Assembly (NCBI GenBank): GCA_035530275.1
Contig: DATKVC010000003.1
Location: 87,836-151,835 of the forward strand
Source of the DNA: CAIJMU01 sp035530275
Lineage (GTDB): Bacteria; Spirochaetota; Spirochaetia; Treponematales; Rectinemataceae
Direction: 5' to 3'
DNA length: 64,000 nucleotides
How positions within the stretch are numbered: position 1 is the first letter of the stretch; each line of letters opens with the position of its first letter. Made by a program: the position numbers and the translations under genes. The notes below the pieces were generated by a model. It saw only the letters and a list, made by a program, of their open reading frames with translations. It had not been told where the DNA came from and did not search any database. Below are positions 8,152-17,217 of this stretch, piece by piece.

Positions 8152-9515
8152 AGTGTTCCTTTTTCCGGTTTCGTGGCGAGGCTCCCGCCGTTTCCGCCTT
8201 TTGGTTCCGACCGGTCTACCAGGGCTTCGGAGATGCGGGGAGCGGGATCGATCGTCAGGACGCTCCCTTCCGCGAGGCCCAGACCCCCTTCGCGAATTTC
8301 GGCGCCGCTGATAGAGACGAGATCGTAGCGACGCAGGGCGACGAATCCCGAATCTACGGAGAGCGTCGATCCCGCCTTGGCCGAAAGGCTCATGAGGCCA
8401 TTTTCGGAACAGAGCGCAAATCGCAGTCTCCCCGCCTTGTTGAGGAGGCCCTCAGAGACGACCCGCCCTCCGGACAGGCCGGACGCTCCGGTCGCGGCGA
8501 TCGGCGAAGCGGGAGTCGGGGCTCTCGACGCGGGAGCCGCGGCCGGGGGGGCCGCGATGAAGAACGCCCACTTCACCGACACGCGATCGAGACCGGCCCG
8601 GGCGGCGAGGGACACGATTGGTTCGGGCGGCGACCATGGGGTCTCTCCATGGCAGCTCCTCCCCGCGCCGGCGGCGAGGATGGGGCAGGGGATCGAAGAA
8701 GGGCAGGGCGCCTGGATCCGCCAGCCTCGGGCGGCGAGGGCGTCGCGGAGACCGAGGAGTTCGCGGCTGGCGGTCTGGGTCGCTGGTTCGATGGCGAGGA
8801 GGAATCCATTCGCGTCGAGGAGGCGCGCGTAGCCCTCGACGAAGGCGACGCGTCTTTCGATCCGATCCGCGTCGGCCTTCCAGAGTTCATTGAGGAGGTG
8901 GGAGGCCACGATGGCGTCGTAACCGCCTTTGCCGTCTACCGCGGTCTTTTCGAAATCGAGGACATTCGCCTTCGTCTCGACCTTGGCCGAAAGGAGCCTC
9001 TCCGCCAGATCAAGGGCTGCCCTGCTTCCGTCGGTGAGGTGGATGAACTTCGCTCCCGCGGCGTCGGCAAAGGCCGCCGCCGCAGGCCCGGGGCCTGAGC
9101 CCAGGTCGAGGACTCGCTCGGCGCGGAAGTCGCCGAAGCGAAGCGAGAGAAAGGTTTCGAGATAGGAAACCGGCCAATAATAGAGGAGATAGGCGCCGAG
9201 GAGTTCCGGCGAGTCCATATAGCCGGCCCCTTCGCTGCGGCCCGAAAGACTTCGGTCATTTGTGAGGCCACGCTGCAGCCTGAAGAGCGAATCGCCGATA
9301 TCGGCGATTTCCCGGAAGGAGAGACCGCTTATCGCTGCCCTATCGGCTCGACGCGACGGAGTTCCCTTCGCGAGGCCTCTTCGATAGGTCTCGACAAGGG
9401 AGGGTATCCAGCCGGCGAGACCCAGGGCGGGATTGGCGGGCGACGATGATTCCGAGGGGTGAAGGCTCACGATGACAAGGTAGCGAAAGGGAAGGATTCG
9501 TGGAAGGGCGGGCAT
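8148..9515 (-). CDS. Rsm22-like small-ribosomal-subunit methyltransferase family protein
   Basis: 455 aa from the ATG at 9515. The Rossmann methyltransferase core has the SAM-binding loop DLGSGPGPAAAAFADA and ASHLLNEL as post-motif. A cysteine-rich insert PCPSSIPCPIL...RSCH matches the metal-binding motif of the Rsm22 family, linked to the small ribosomal subunit. An Ala/Pro-rich linker (PPAAAPASRAPTPASP) separates a C-terminal beta-rich domain that resembles a small RNA-binding fold. The reading frame continues 639 nt further upstream but overlaps the oppositely oriented secreted-protein gene and has no family similarity, so the shorter start is preferred; the start remains uncertain. Coupling to arfB suggests a role in translation. 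Confidence 0.75.
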   Translation of the reverse strand: MPALPRILPFRYLVIVSLHPSESSSPANPALGLAGWIPSLVETYRRGLAKGTPSRRADRAAISGLSFREIADIGDSLFRLQRGLTNDRSLSGRSEGAGYMDSPELLGAYLLYYWPVSYLETFLSLRFGDFRAERVLDLGSGPGPAAAAFADAAGAKFIHLTDGSRAALDLAERLLSAKVETKANVLDFEKTAVDGKGGYDAIVASHLLNELWKADADRIERRVAFVEGYARLLDANGFLLAIEPATQTASRELLGLRDALAARGWRIQAPCPSSIPCPILAAGAGRSCHGETPWSPPEPIVSLAARAGLDRVSVKWAFFIAAPPAAAPASRAPTPASPIAATGASGLSGGRVVSEGLLNKAGRLRFALCSENGLMSLSAKAGSTLSVDSGFVALRRYDLVSISGAEIREGGLGLAEGSVLTIDPAPRISEALVDRSEPKGGNGGSLATKPEKGTL

Positions 9516-9645
9516 TCCTTGACGTCGCCCGACCCTGCCGATAGGCTCGATCCGCGCTGTAGCCGCTTCCGGGAGCGGCGACCCGCCCATGTCGTAGCTA
9601 CCGCCGGCCGGGCGGGGATCGAAAGATCCGGAATTGGAGCATCGA

Positions 9646-11148
9646 ATGAAATTATCGATACGAAGGCTCATCGCGAGCCTTCCTCTCGCCTTGTTGTGCG
9701 CCGGCGCCCTCGTGGCCCAAACGGCCGCGGAATCTCCGGCGCCGTCGTCAGCGCCATCCGCCCCTGCCGGGCCCGAGCAGCCCAGGATCTCCTTGCCCGA
9801 AGCTGTTCCGCCCCCGCCCCTCGCCGTCCCCCCGCGGGTCGATCCCTGGGCGGCGGCCCCCGCGGCCGAGAAAGCGGTATTCGCGACGGTAGACGGCCTC
9901 GTCGCGCAGGGCAAGTGGAAGAGCGCCTGGGCAGTCCTCGCCGCGGCGGATACGACGAATGCCGATCCGTGGATACTCGCTCGTTCGATCGCCCTCGCCC
10001 TCGATGGCCATGTCGACACCAAGCAGCATCTCGCCTTCACCTTCGTGGACCTTGGCGCCGGGACCACCCTCGAATCAGCTCGCGCCGCGGCGGTCGGAGC
10101 CGGGGAAGTCGCCTTCGACCCTGTCGCCCTGGCCGATGCGCAGGTTGCGGCCAAAATCGCCTCGGTGCCCGCCCTCGAGTTCGAACTCGGCCGATATCTC
10201 GGCGAGGTCGCCGGGCTTTATCAGGGAAAGTGGCGCCTCGGCGACGAGGAAATCGTCGCGAGGGAATTCGACGCCCGCGCGGCGGCTCGGGAGGGCGGCG
10301 CGTATGACGCGGCGAGTCTCCAGGCCGAGGCCGAAGCCTATCTCGACAAGGGCGGAGCCGCCGACGCGGAAACCCTCGTCACGGCCGCCGAGGCCCTCGG
10401 CGATCCGATTCCCCGCCTGCGTTACGATCACGCCATCGCACTTCTCATGCAGCAACGCTATGAAGAGGGACTCGCGATGATCGACGCGACCCTGGCAGTC
10501 GACAAGGACCCCTCCTCGAGGGGCAACGGCCTCAGCCTCGGCGCCCAGGCCGCCGCCCTCGCCGGAAAGGATGACTTGGTACAGGGTTATCTGGATCAGG
10601 CGGAAAAGGAAGAACCCACCAGCCCCCGGCCCCTTCTCTTCGGCCACTATCTCTACGTCGCGAAGGGCGAGGAGGACAAGGCGAACGCGATGGCCGACAA
10701 GACCATCGAGCGCTTCGGGGCCGACCCCCAGCTCATCTCGACCCTGGTGAAGACCTGGTTCGACGCCGGCGACCCGAGCGCGAGCCTCCCCTTCCTCACC
10801 AAGGGACTGGCCGCCCACGAATCGGACGACGCGGCCGCGACGGTCTTCGGGATTTACAAGGCCATGGTGATTTTGAGGACAGCCACCTCCCCCGCCGACG
10901 TGAAGGATGTCGGAGCCCTTCTCGACGCGACGAGCGCGCACGCGGAAAAGGCCTATGCGGGACGCAAGGAGATATCCGATGCCATCGCCTCGCTCAGGGC
11001 AGGGCTGGCGCAGCTGACGGCCGCTCCGCCTCCGGCGGCACCCGACGACCTTCCCCCCACGGAACCTCAGCAAGGGGCAGACGCCGCGCCGGGAGCGACG
11101 GCTCCGGCCCCCACCCCCGCTGCTCCGTCGGCGACAACGACTCCTTAA
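9646..11148 (+). CDS. Secreted Ala/Pro-rich repeat protein of unknown function (TPR-like)
   Basis: 500 aa; ATG preceded by GGAG with 6-nt spacing. A Sec signal peptide (MKLSIRRLIASLPLALL...ALVAQ) is followed by an Ala/Pro-rich segment. A helical region of about 370 residues has repeated TPR-like helices such as AAEALGDPIPRLRYDHAIAL and LLMQQRYEEGLAMIDATL. The tail is low-complexity Pro/Ala/Thr (from about residue 460). It probably acts in the periplasm as a protein-interaction scaffold. I do not recognise a specific family. It is monocistronic, divergent from the Rsm22-like gene, and followed by an inverted repeat. Confidence 0.7.
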   Translation: MKLSIRRLIASLPLALLCAGALVAQTAAESPAPSSAPSAPAGPEQPRISLPEAVPPPPLAVPPRVDPWAAAPAAEKAVFATVDGLVAQGKWKSAWAVLAAADTTNADPWILARSIALALDGHVDTKQHLAFTFVDLGAGTTLESARAAAVGAGEVAFDPVALADAQVAAKIASVPALEFELGRYLGEVAGLYQGKWRLGDEEIVAREFDARAAAREGGAYDAASLQAEAEAYLDKGGAADAETLVTAAEALGDPIPRLRYDHAIALLMQQRYEEGLAMIDATLAVDKDPSSRGNGLSLGAQAAALAGKDDLVQGYLDQAEKEEPTSPRPLLFGHYLYVAKGEEDKANAMADKTIERFGADPQLISTLVKTWFDAGDPSASLPFLTKGLAAHESDDAAATVFGIYKAMVILRTATSPADVKDVGALLDATSAHAEKAYAGRKEISDAIASLRAGLAQLTAAPPPAAPDDLPPTEPQQGADAAPGATAPAPTPAAPSATTTP

Positions 11149-11188
11149 AAAAATCGAACCCTCGTCGGTGCTGTCCGGCGAGGGTTCG
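11147..11188 (-). terminator. Intrinsic terminator, mainly for the minus-strand kinase gene
   Basis: CGAACCCTCG (11155-11164) and CGAGGGTTCG (11179-11188) form a perfect 10-bp stem with a 14-nt loop. Read on the minus strand, the stem is followed by a run of seven T (11153-11147), a textbook intrinsic terminator 23 bp after the kinase stop. In the plus direction the T-run is weak, but the hairpin may also end the secreted-protein transcript. Confidence 0.8.
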
Positions 11189-11211
11189 GCTTTCGCCAAG
11201 GCCGCGGGCGG

Positions 11212-12141
11212 CTAGGGACGCGACGTGACCAATGCGCGGGCGAGGATGCAGGCTCCCCGCGCCGCGTCGGCTTGCGGCGACACGATTTCGATGTCGGGAA
11301 TGCGGGAGACGATTCGCGAGGCCGTGTCGCGACGCAAGGCCTCGTTCGATTCGATCAGACCGCCCTTGAATGCGAGGCGTTTCTTTTCGAGGCGGCTTCC
11401 GATCCGATCGTGGACCGATGTCGCGAGCAGCGCGAGCTCTTCCGCCGCCCGATCGAAGAGGTCGACGGCGAGGAGGTCGCCGCGATCGCGGTATTCCCCG
11501 ACGACCTCGGCGAAACGCGCGATGCGCCGCTTGTCGAGACGGCCGTAGACGAAGGGGATGAAGGCGTCGGGCGACGCGAGTCCGAAGTGCTCGAGGGCGG
11601 CGCCGAGGAGATCGGTCTTGAGGTCGCGACCCTCGGCAGAGCGGAGGGAACGACAGATGGCGTCGAAGGCGACGCGCCAGGCGGAACCTTCGTCGCCGAG
11701 GAGATGCCCGAGGCCGCCGGCCCTGACCGTCGTGCCGTCGTGCGCGCGTCCGTAGGCGATCGAGCCGGTCCCGGAAATGATGAGCATTCCTTCCGTGTCG
11801 ACGAGGGCTCCCGCCAAGGCCGGTTCGGCGTCGTTTCCCACCGCGAGGGGGCCTGAATATCCTGTGGCTCCCCTGAGAATGCCGGCGAAGACGCCCTTGT
11901 CCTCGTCGCGATCCACGCCGGCGCTACCGACGAAGCCGGCGGCGAAATCGTCTGCGGTCAGGCCGGCCTCGGCGCGGGCGCGGGCGAAGAGCTCGGCGAA
12001 GGTCGCCACGACGGCCGCCCTCTCGTTGGAATTGGGATTTGTCGGTCCGCCTTCGGCGAAAAAGATTCTTTCGCCTTCGAAGCTCTCCACGCGGAGGCGG
12101 GAGCTCGTCCCCCCCCCGTCGATGCCGAAAACATAATTCAT
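11212..12141 (-). CDS. N-acetylglucosamine kinase-like BadF/BadG/BcrA/BcrD ATPase family protein
   Basis: 309 aa; ATG at 12141 with GGAGG 7 nt upstream, which fixes the start. The N-terminus YVFGIDGGGTSSRLRV is the phosphate-1 motif of the ASKHA fold, and ISGTGSIAYG with GGLGHLLGDEGSAW are typical of eukaryote-type GlcNAc kinases (NagK group). LAFKGGLIESN provides the adenosine motif. Predicted reaction: ATP-dependent 6-phosphorylation of N-acetylglucosamine or a related N-acetyl sugar. It is divergent from a nagA gene whose product would act on the phosphorylated sugar, which supports the assignment. Confidence 0.8.
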   Translation of the reverse strand: MNYVFGIDGGGTSSRLRVESFEGERIFFAEGGPTNPNSNERAAVVATFAELFARARAEAGLTADDFAAGFVGSAGVDRDEDKGVFAGILRGATGYSGPLAVGNDAEPALAGALVDTEGMLIISGTGSIAYGRAHDGTTVRAGGLGHLLGDEGSAWRVAFDAICRSLRSAEGRDLKTDLLGAALEHFGLASPDAFIPFVYGRLDKRRIARFAEVVGEYRDRGDLLAVDLFDRAAEELALLATSVHDRIGSRLEKKRLAFKGGLIESNEALRRDTASRIVSRIPDIEIVSPQADAARGACILARALVTSRP

Positions 12142-12212
12142 GCAAAATCCTCCGAAATCCCGAGGCGCCAGTGCGCGGCGGGCGAACAGGGAGTGGGCCA
12201 CCCGTCGCTCGC

Positions 12213-12242
12213 TTGCACGGGAGACGGCGACCTGAGTACCAT
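12213..12242 (+). promoter_or_regulatory. Candidate promoter of nagA, leaderless geometry
   Basis: TTGCAC (12213-12218), an 18-bp spacer and TACCAT (12237-12242) precede the nagA ATG at 12250 by only 7 nt. No Shine-Dalgarno sequence lies between them. Confidence 0.35.
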
Positions 12243-12249
12243 ATCAGCC

Positions 12250-13419
12250 ATGGACAGTATCGTCATCCACAACGGTGAGCTGCTTCCCGGCTACGCGAGA
12301 ATGCCGCGTTCCGCCGTCCTCGTGGAAGAAGGGCGCATCGCCGACGTCTTTTCGGAGCGGCGATTCGATCAGAAGCGTTTCCCGGCGGGGACGAGGATCT
12401 ACGACGCGGGCGGAGCATTCATCGCGCCAGGACTCATCGACAGCCACATCCATGGCTTCGCGGGCTTCGGAACCGAGGACCTTTCGGCCGAGGCCATTCT
12501 CGCCATGTCCGAGCACCTCGGCCGCTACGGGGTCACCGCCTTCTGCCCGACCATCTACCCGATGGCCGAGGAGGACATGATAGCCGCGATCAGGGCCTGC
12601 GCCGAGGCGGCGGGTCGGGAAAGCGGGGCGAAGATCATGGGGGTCCACCTCGAGGGACCCTTCATCTCCCCTGCCAGACTCGGCGTCCAAAGGCCCGAAT
12701 TCGTGAGACCAGTCGACCTCGAATTGATGGAGCGCCTCTTCGTAGCGGGCAAGGGCACGATACGCAACATGACGGTGGCTCCCGAGATCAAGGGTATGCG
12801 CGAACTCGCCCTCTATTGCATGAAGCGGGGCATCGTCCTCCAGGCGGGGCATACGGACGCGACCTACGAGAACATGCTCGAGGGCATGCAGGCGGGAATC
12901 CTCCACTCGACGCACTTCTTCAACGCCATGAGCCGCCTCCATCACCGAGATCCCGGCGCCGTCGGCGCCATCATGATCCATTCGGAGCTCTCCTGCGAGA
13001 TCATCGCGGACGGCAAGCATGTCCATCCCGGCCTGATCAAGCTCCTCCTCCGGGACAAGCCCTCGAGCAAGGTCGTCCTCGTCACCGATTCGCTCAAGCC
13101 GACGGAACAGGGCAATTGCCCCCTTTTCGCCAATCGCGAGGAGGTGGCCCTCCGCGACGGGGTCTTCCATCGAGTCGCCGACGACGTGATCGCCGGTTCC
13201 GCCCTCACCATGATGCGGGGGGTCGAGAACATCGTCTCCTGGGGGACTCCCATCGAAAACGCGGTGGAAATGGCCGCGACGAATCCCGCGCGGATCATCG
13301 GCCTCGGCCAGAGGGGGCTCCTCGTTCCGGGATGGGAGGCCGACATCGTCGTCTTCGACGCGGCCTTCAAGGTTCTCGCGAGTATGGTCGGCGGGCGATT
13401 CGTCCGGAACGAGCTGTAG
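12250..13419 (+). CDS. nagA: N-acetylglucosamine-6-phosphate deacetylase (HxH type)
   Basis: 389 aa. Amidohydrolase-superfamily motifs: GLIDSHIHGFAG (metal-binding HxH, about residue 66), HLEGPFISP (metal-binding Glu, about 135), QAGHTDATY and STHFFNAM (His ligands), and LVTDSLKPT (catalytic Asp). The product removes acetate from GlcNAc-6-phosphate to give glucosamine-6-phosphate in the cytoplasm. It is of the HxH type found in Gram-positive enzymes, unlike the second NagA-like protein of this window. The gene is divergent from the GlcNAc-kinase-like gene. The ATG at 12250 is used; upstream in-frame codons lie over the candidate promoter. Confidence 0.9.
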   Translation: MDSIVIHNGELLPGYARMPRSAVLVEEGRIADVFSERRFDQKRFPAGTRIYDAGGAFIAPGLIDSHIHGFAGFGTEDLSAEAILAMSEHLGRYGVTAFCPTIYPMAEEDMIAAIRACAEAAGRESGAKIMGVHLEGPFISPARLGVQRPEFVRPVDLELMERLFVAGKGTIRNMTVAPEIKGMRELALYCMKRGIVLQAGHTDATYENMLEGMQAGILHSTHFFNAMSRLHHRDPGAVGAIMIHSELSCEIIADGKHVHPGLIKLLLRDKPSSKVVLVTDSLKPTEQGNCPLFANREEVALRDGVFHRVADDVIAGSALTMMRGVENIVSWGTPIENAVEMAATNPARIIGLGQRGLLVPGWEADIVVFDAAFKVLASMVGGRFVRNEL

Positions 13420-13442
13420 GATCGGGATCCGGCCCAGGCGGC

Positions 13443-15260
13443 TCAGCAGGCCTCGTCGACGCAGGGGAGGACTTCGAGGATGCCATTGTCCCCGCCGTTG
13501 TCCTCCGCCTCGGAGCCTTCCGCCGACGGCCATCGCGGGATGGCCGAATCGGGGCCTTCGATAAGCATTGTCACCTTATTTCTTCCCGACCGCTTGCCTT
13601 GGTAGAGGGCTTCGTCGGCGAGGTTGATCACCGCCTCCGCGCCGAAGGCCGGAGGGACCAATGCCACGCCGAGGGTCATGGTGACCTTGAGCTTGCGACC
13701 CCCGAACTCCCAGACAGAGGCTTCGACCCGCTGACGGAGCCTCTCCGCCAGCTTGAAGGCGCCGTCGGGCTCCGATTCTCCAAGCACTATGAGGAATTCC
13801 TCGCCTCCCCAGCGCGAGGGGATGTCCGTCGCCCTGACCGTGTCGGAGATGATGGCCGCGGTGTTCATGAGGACATAGTCGCCGCAATCATGGCCGAAGC
13901 GATCGTTGAAGCCCTTGAAACGATCGAGGTCGCCCATGATGACGGCGACGAGGCCCTCGGAGCGGCGAGCGCGGGCGATTTCCCTGTCGAGGGCCTGGAG
14001 GGCGGCCCTTCGATTGGCCAGATTCGTGAGGACGTCGGTGCTCGCCAGCTCGCTGAGGCGCGCATTGGCCCGATCGAGCTTGGCGTGGAGGATGGCGGCC
14101 CGGAAGGTCGTTCCCAATTGCAGCGATAGGGTCTCGAGGAGGGTCCGGCGCAGGTCGTCGAGATCGGCGGGGTCTCGATAGCCGACCATCAGCGTTCCGA
14201 TGATTCCCGACGGAGCGACGATCGGATAGGCTCCCGCGATTCCGAGGCCCAATGCCGTTATCGCGTCCCGTAGGGGCCCGGCCTCGTAACTCGCCACGAG
14301 CTGGGCGACGGGCTTGCCCTCGGCGAAGGCGATTTCCGCGATGCTTGCCTGTGAATCCGGCTTGGCGAGAAGCGCCAGACACTGACTGCTGAGGCCTCTC
14401 TGTGCCGCCATGGTGAGTCCCTCGCCCTCGCGCTCTTCGAGGTAGATGACAACGGCGTCGGCCTTGAGCCTATCTTGGATGAGATCGAGGACCTTGTGGA
14501 AAAGTTCGGCGGGATCGATGAGGCCGGCCGTGCCGGCGAAGGCGTCGTAGAGAAGCTGCAGTTCCGTTCTCTCGCGCGAGCCCTCTTCCAATCGCGCCGT
14601 GATCTGGGCCTCGAGACTGGTCATGAGGATTATGACGAGGACCGCGTTGATGGCAAGGAATATGCCCACCGAGGTTTCGATGGCGAATCGATCGGTGATG
14701 AAGATTCCGCCTTGGGGCTGACCGGCCATGCTCAAGACGACCGAGAAGGCGCGTATGGCTTGGAGGATGATGGCAAGGCCGAAGGCCGCGGCGAGGAGCC
14801 CTGGGCCATTTCGAGCCGTACCAGAAGCCCTGCGCCTGAGGAGTATTCCTCCGGCGAAAAGGAGGGAGGCGACGCTGCCGAAGGCTGTCGCCGCGATGAA
14901 GGGATCCTCGACGCCCAGGGCGAAGGACGATGCGAAACCCGCGATGACGAGGAGGAACCCCGTGAGCGCCATGGCGTGGATCGGGGGGCCTTCGCCGAAG
15001 ATGCTGAGGCTCGCGCTCGAATAGCAGCAGTAGGCGAGGAACATGGCGAGATTGATCGCCTGCGAAACAAGGGGAATGGGAAGGAGGTCGGATAGGAAAC
15101 CCAAACCGACGAGGGCGACGACGGCCACGTTGCCGGTGAGCCATGAACCGAGTCTCTTGATTCCGCGATTGGCGAGGGCGCGATAGACGCCAGCGCTGAC
15201 AAGCGCGAGAGCGAGACCGCCCAGGAACAGCTCGAAAGCCTCCATCACTTTTTCATTCAT
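13443..15260 (-). CDS. Diguanylate cyclase with membrane region, GAF and GGDEF domains
   Basis: 605 aa. The first about 215 residues contain six or seven hydrophobic helices. A GAF domain (about 235-385; DPAELFHKVLDLIQDRLKAD, VVIYLEE) follows, then the GGDEF domain. The active-site signature is RWGGEEF (about 485) and LTNLANRRAAL marks the domain start. An RATD sequence lies exactly five residues before GGEEF, matching the RxxD inhibitory (I-) site, so product feedback inhibition is expected. It makes cyclic di-GMP at the inner membrane. The start is preceded by GAGG 4 nt upstream. Its 3' end converges with nagA. Confidence 0.9.
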   Translation of the reverse strand: MNEKVMEAFELFLGGLALALVSAGVYRALANRGIKRLGSWLTGNVAVVALVGLGFLSDLLPIPLVSQAINLAMFLAYCCYSSASLSIFGEGPPIHAMALTGFLLVIAGFASSFALGVEDPFIAATAFGSVASLLFAGGILLRRRASGTARNGPGLLAAAFGLAIILQAIRAFSVVLSMAGQPQGGIFITDRFAIETSVGIFLAINAVLVIILMTSLEAQITARLEEGSRERTELQLLYDAFAGTAGLIDPAELFHKVLDLIQDRLKADAVVIYLEEREGEGLTMAAQRGLSSQCLALLAKPDSQASIAEIAFAEGKPVAQLVASYEAGPLRDAITALGLGIAGAYPIVAPSGIIGTLMVGYRDPADLDDLRRTLLETLSLQLGTTFRAAILHAKLDRANARLSELASTDVLTNLANRRAALQALDREIARARRSEGLVAVIMGDLDRFKGFNDRFGHDCGDYVLMNTAAIISDTVRATDIPSRWGGEEFLIVLGESEPDGAFKLAERLRQRVEASVWEFGGRKLKVTMTLGVALVPPAFGAEAVINLADEALYQGKRSGRNKVTMLIEGPDSAIPRWPSAEGSEAEDNGGDNGILEVLPCVDEAC

Positions 15261-15332
15261 ATTACCTCATTTTACCTTGAGTATGCCCCCATCCCGATGT
15301 CGGCGCAACAAGGAATACGAGAAATCGATGAG

Positions 15333-17216
15333 CTAAGAGCGACTCGCTTCCTCGACCCATTCGACGCTCTGATGCCTGAAATACGCGTCGTAGAGAGTCG
15401 CATAACTTCCGCCCCGATCGAGAAGTTCTGCATGCGAACCTTCTTCGAGTATCCGACCCTTTCCGAGGACGATTATCCGGTCGGCAAAGCGGACTGTCGA
15501 GAGGCGATGCGCGATGACGATGGCCGTCCTGTCCGCCATCAAGGTCTCGAGTCCCTCCTGGATCTGGGCCTCGGTGAAGGGATCGACGCTCGAGGTCGCC
15601 TCGTCGAGGATGAAGATGGACGGAGCTTTGAGGAGGACGCGGGCGAGGCTGACGAGCTGGCGCTGGCCGAGGGAGATGGAAGAGCCACGGTGGCCGGTCG
15701 AGGTCGCGAGTCCCCGCGGAAGATCGTCCACCCAGTCGCCTCTGCCTAGGGAGCGGGCGGCGGTCTCGACCTCCCTGTCGGTCGCCTCGGGTCGCGCGTA
15801 GCGTATGTTGTCGAGCACCGTGCCCGGGAAGAGGAAGGGATCCTGCGATACGAGCCCGATGGCGCCGCGCAGCTCCTCGAGGGGGAGTGAACGGATGTCG
15901 CGGCCGCCGAACTCGATCCGGCCCTCCTGGAATTCGTAGAACCGGGCGATGAGTTTGATGACGGAGGATTTGCCCGCGCCGGTGTGGCCGACGATCGCGA
16001 GTTTCTCCCCTGGCGCTATGTCGAGGGAGAAGCCGTCGAGCACCTTTTCCTTGCTCGAGTAGGAAAAGCCCACCCTGTCGAAGCGAAGGGCGATGGGCGC
16101 CGCGCGCCCGTCGAGCCGCGGAGTCATCCCTGACGTGCCGGAACCGAGTTCCGGCGATCCCTGAATTGCGACCTCCATGTCGCCCTGATCGACCGCTTGT
16201 CGCACTTTTGGTTCGCGGTCGATCAGCGCGAAGACGCGTTCGGCGGCGGCGAGGCCGTCCTGGAGCTGGCTCCAGAAGCTCGCGATGTTGAGCAGGGGCC
16301 ACCAGAAATAGCCGACAGCCTGCATGAAGAGGAACCATTCGCCCAGGCTCAAGACCCCGTCCCGGACCGAGGAGCCGCCGAACCACGCGAGGAGGCCGTT
16401 GCCGCCGCCGGAGGCGATGCCGACTATCGGCATTATGATGACCAGGGTGATGCCGCGGCGGAGGTGGAAGCGGTAGGACAGGCGGTTGTCGCCCGTGAAG
16501 CCGGCGTAGAGCTGGGCCTCGCGCCTGAAGCCCTTGGCCACCGAGATGCCGGCGATCGACTCCTGGATGCGCGCGTTGACCTGTGCGGTGACGCGCTTGG
16601 CGTTCTGGGTGACGAAGCGGGCGAAGCCGCGGAAGGAGAGGGCCAGGGCCGCGGCGGCGGGGGCCATGGCGAGGAGGAGGAGAGAGAGCCTCAGGCTGAT
16701 GGTCGTCAGGTAGGAAAAAAAGACGACAACTAATATGATTTGCGAGAGGAAGTCGACGACGAGGCCGATGACGTTGGCGAAATCTTCGGTGTCGGTGGTC
16801 ACGCGGCTCACGACCTTGCCCGAGGACTGCTCGTCGTAGAAGGAGAGATCGTGGGCGAGGGCCCGCGAAAAGGCGTCCGAGCGGAGGCTGAGGATGGTCT
16901 CGCCCACCGTGCGGCCGGTGAGGTACTGCCGGGCATAGTTGAGGAGCCATTCGAGGACGCCGAAGCCCGCTATTGCCAGGGCGAGGAGGAGAATGTGCGA
17001 GACGACTCCGGCCGACTTTCCCGCGGCGTCGAGAGCCTTGGAAATGACCACCTGGGCCGCGAACTCGGAGAGGGCGGCGGCGGCGAGGGCCAGGCCGACG
17101 AAGATGAGCCGGCTTCGCGAGGGTCTGAAATAGGAAAGGATGCGCGCAGCGAGCTGGCGATCGGAATATTTCCTGTCGTATGCCTCGGAATCGAGGCCGT
17201 CCATAAGAAAGCCCAT
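15333..17216 (-). CDS. ABC exporter half-transporter, subunit with canonical catalytic Glu and degenerate signature
   Basis: 627 aa, six-helix transmembrane domain (about residues 35-320) fused to an ATPase domain. Walker A is GHTGAGKSS and Walker B FILDEATSSVD keeps the catalytic Glu, while the signature loop is SISLGQRQL instead of LSGGQ. This pairs with the upstream half-transporter, which has the opposite defects, as in heterodimeric exporters of the TM287/288, BmrCD and LmrCD type. It lies 1 bp downstream of its partner's stop codon. Substrate is unknown (drugs, lipids or peptides are typical). Confidence 0.88.
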   Translation of the reverse strand: MGFLMDGLDSEAYDRKYSDRQLAARILSYFRPSRSRLIFVGLALAAAALSEFAAQVVISKALDAAGKSAGVVSHILLLALAIAGFGVLEWLLNYARQYLTGRTVGETILSLRSDAFSRALAHDLSFYDEQSSGKVVSRVTTDTEDFANVIGLVVDFLSQIILVVVFFSYLTTISLRLSLLLLAMAPAAAALALSFRGFARFVTQNAKRVTAQVNARIQESIAGISVAKGFRREAQLYAGFTGDNRLSYRFHLRRGITLVIIMPIVGIASGGGNGLLAWFGGSSVRDGVLSLGEWFLFMQAVGYFWWPLLNIASFWSQLQDGLAAAERVFALIDREPKVRQAVDQGDMEVAIQGSPELGSGTSGMTPRLDGRAAPIALRFDRVGFSYSSKEKVLDGFSLDIAPGEKLAIVGHTGAGKSSVIKLIARFYEFQEGRIEFGGRDIRSLPLEELRGAIGLVSQDPFLFPGTVLDNIRYARPEATDREVETAARSLGRGDWVDDLPRGLATSTGHRGSSISLGQRQLVSLARVLLKAPSIFILDEATSSVDPFTEAQIQEGLETLMADRTAIVIAHRLSTVRFADRIIVLGKGRILEEGSHAELLDRGGSYATLYDAYFRHQSVEWVEEASRS

Positions 17217-17217
17217 G

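Noticed and set aside
9516..10154. Upstream extension of the Rsm22-like gene by 213 codons
   Set aside because: It runs antisense through the signal peptide and first part of the secreted-protein gene, has low-complexity composition and no family similarity.
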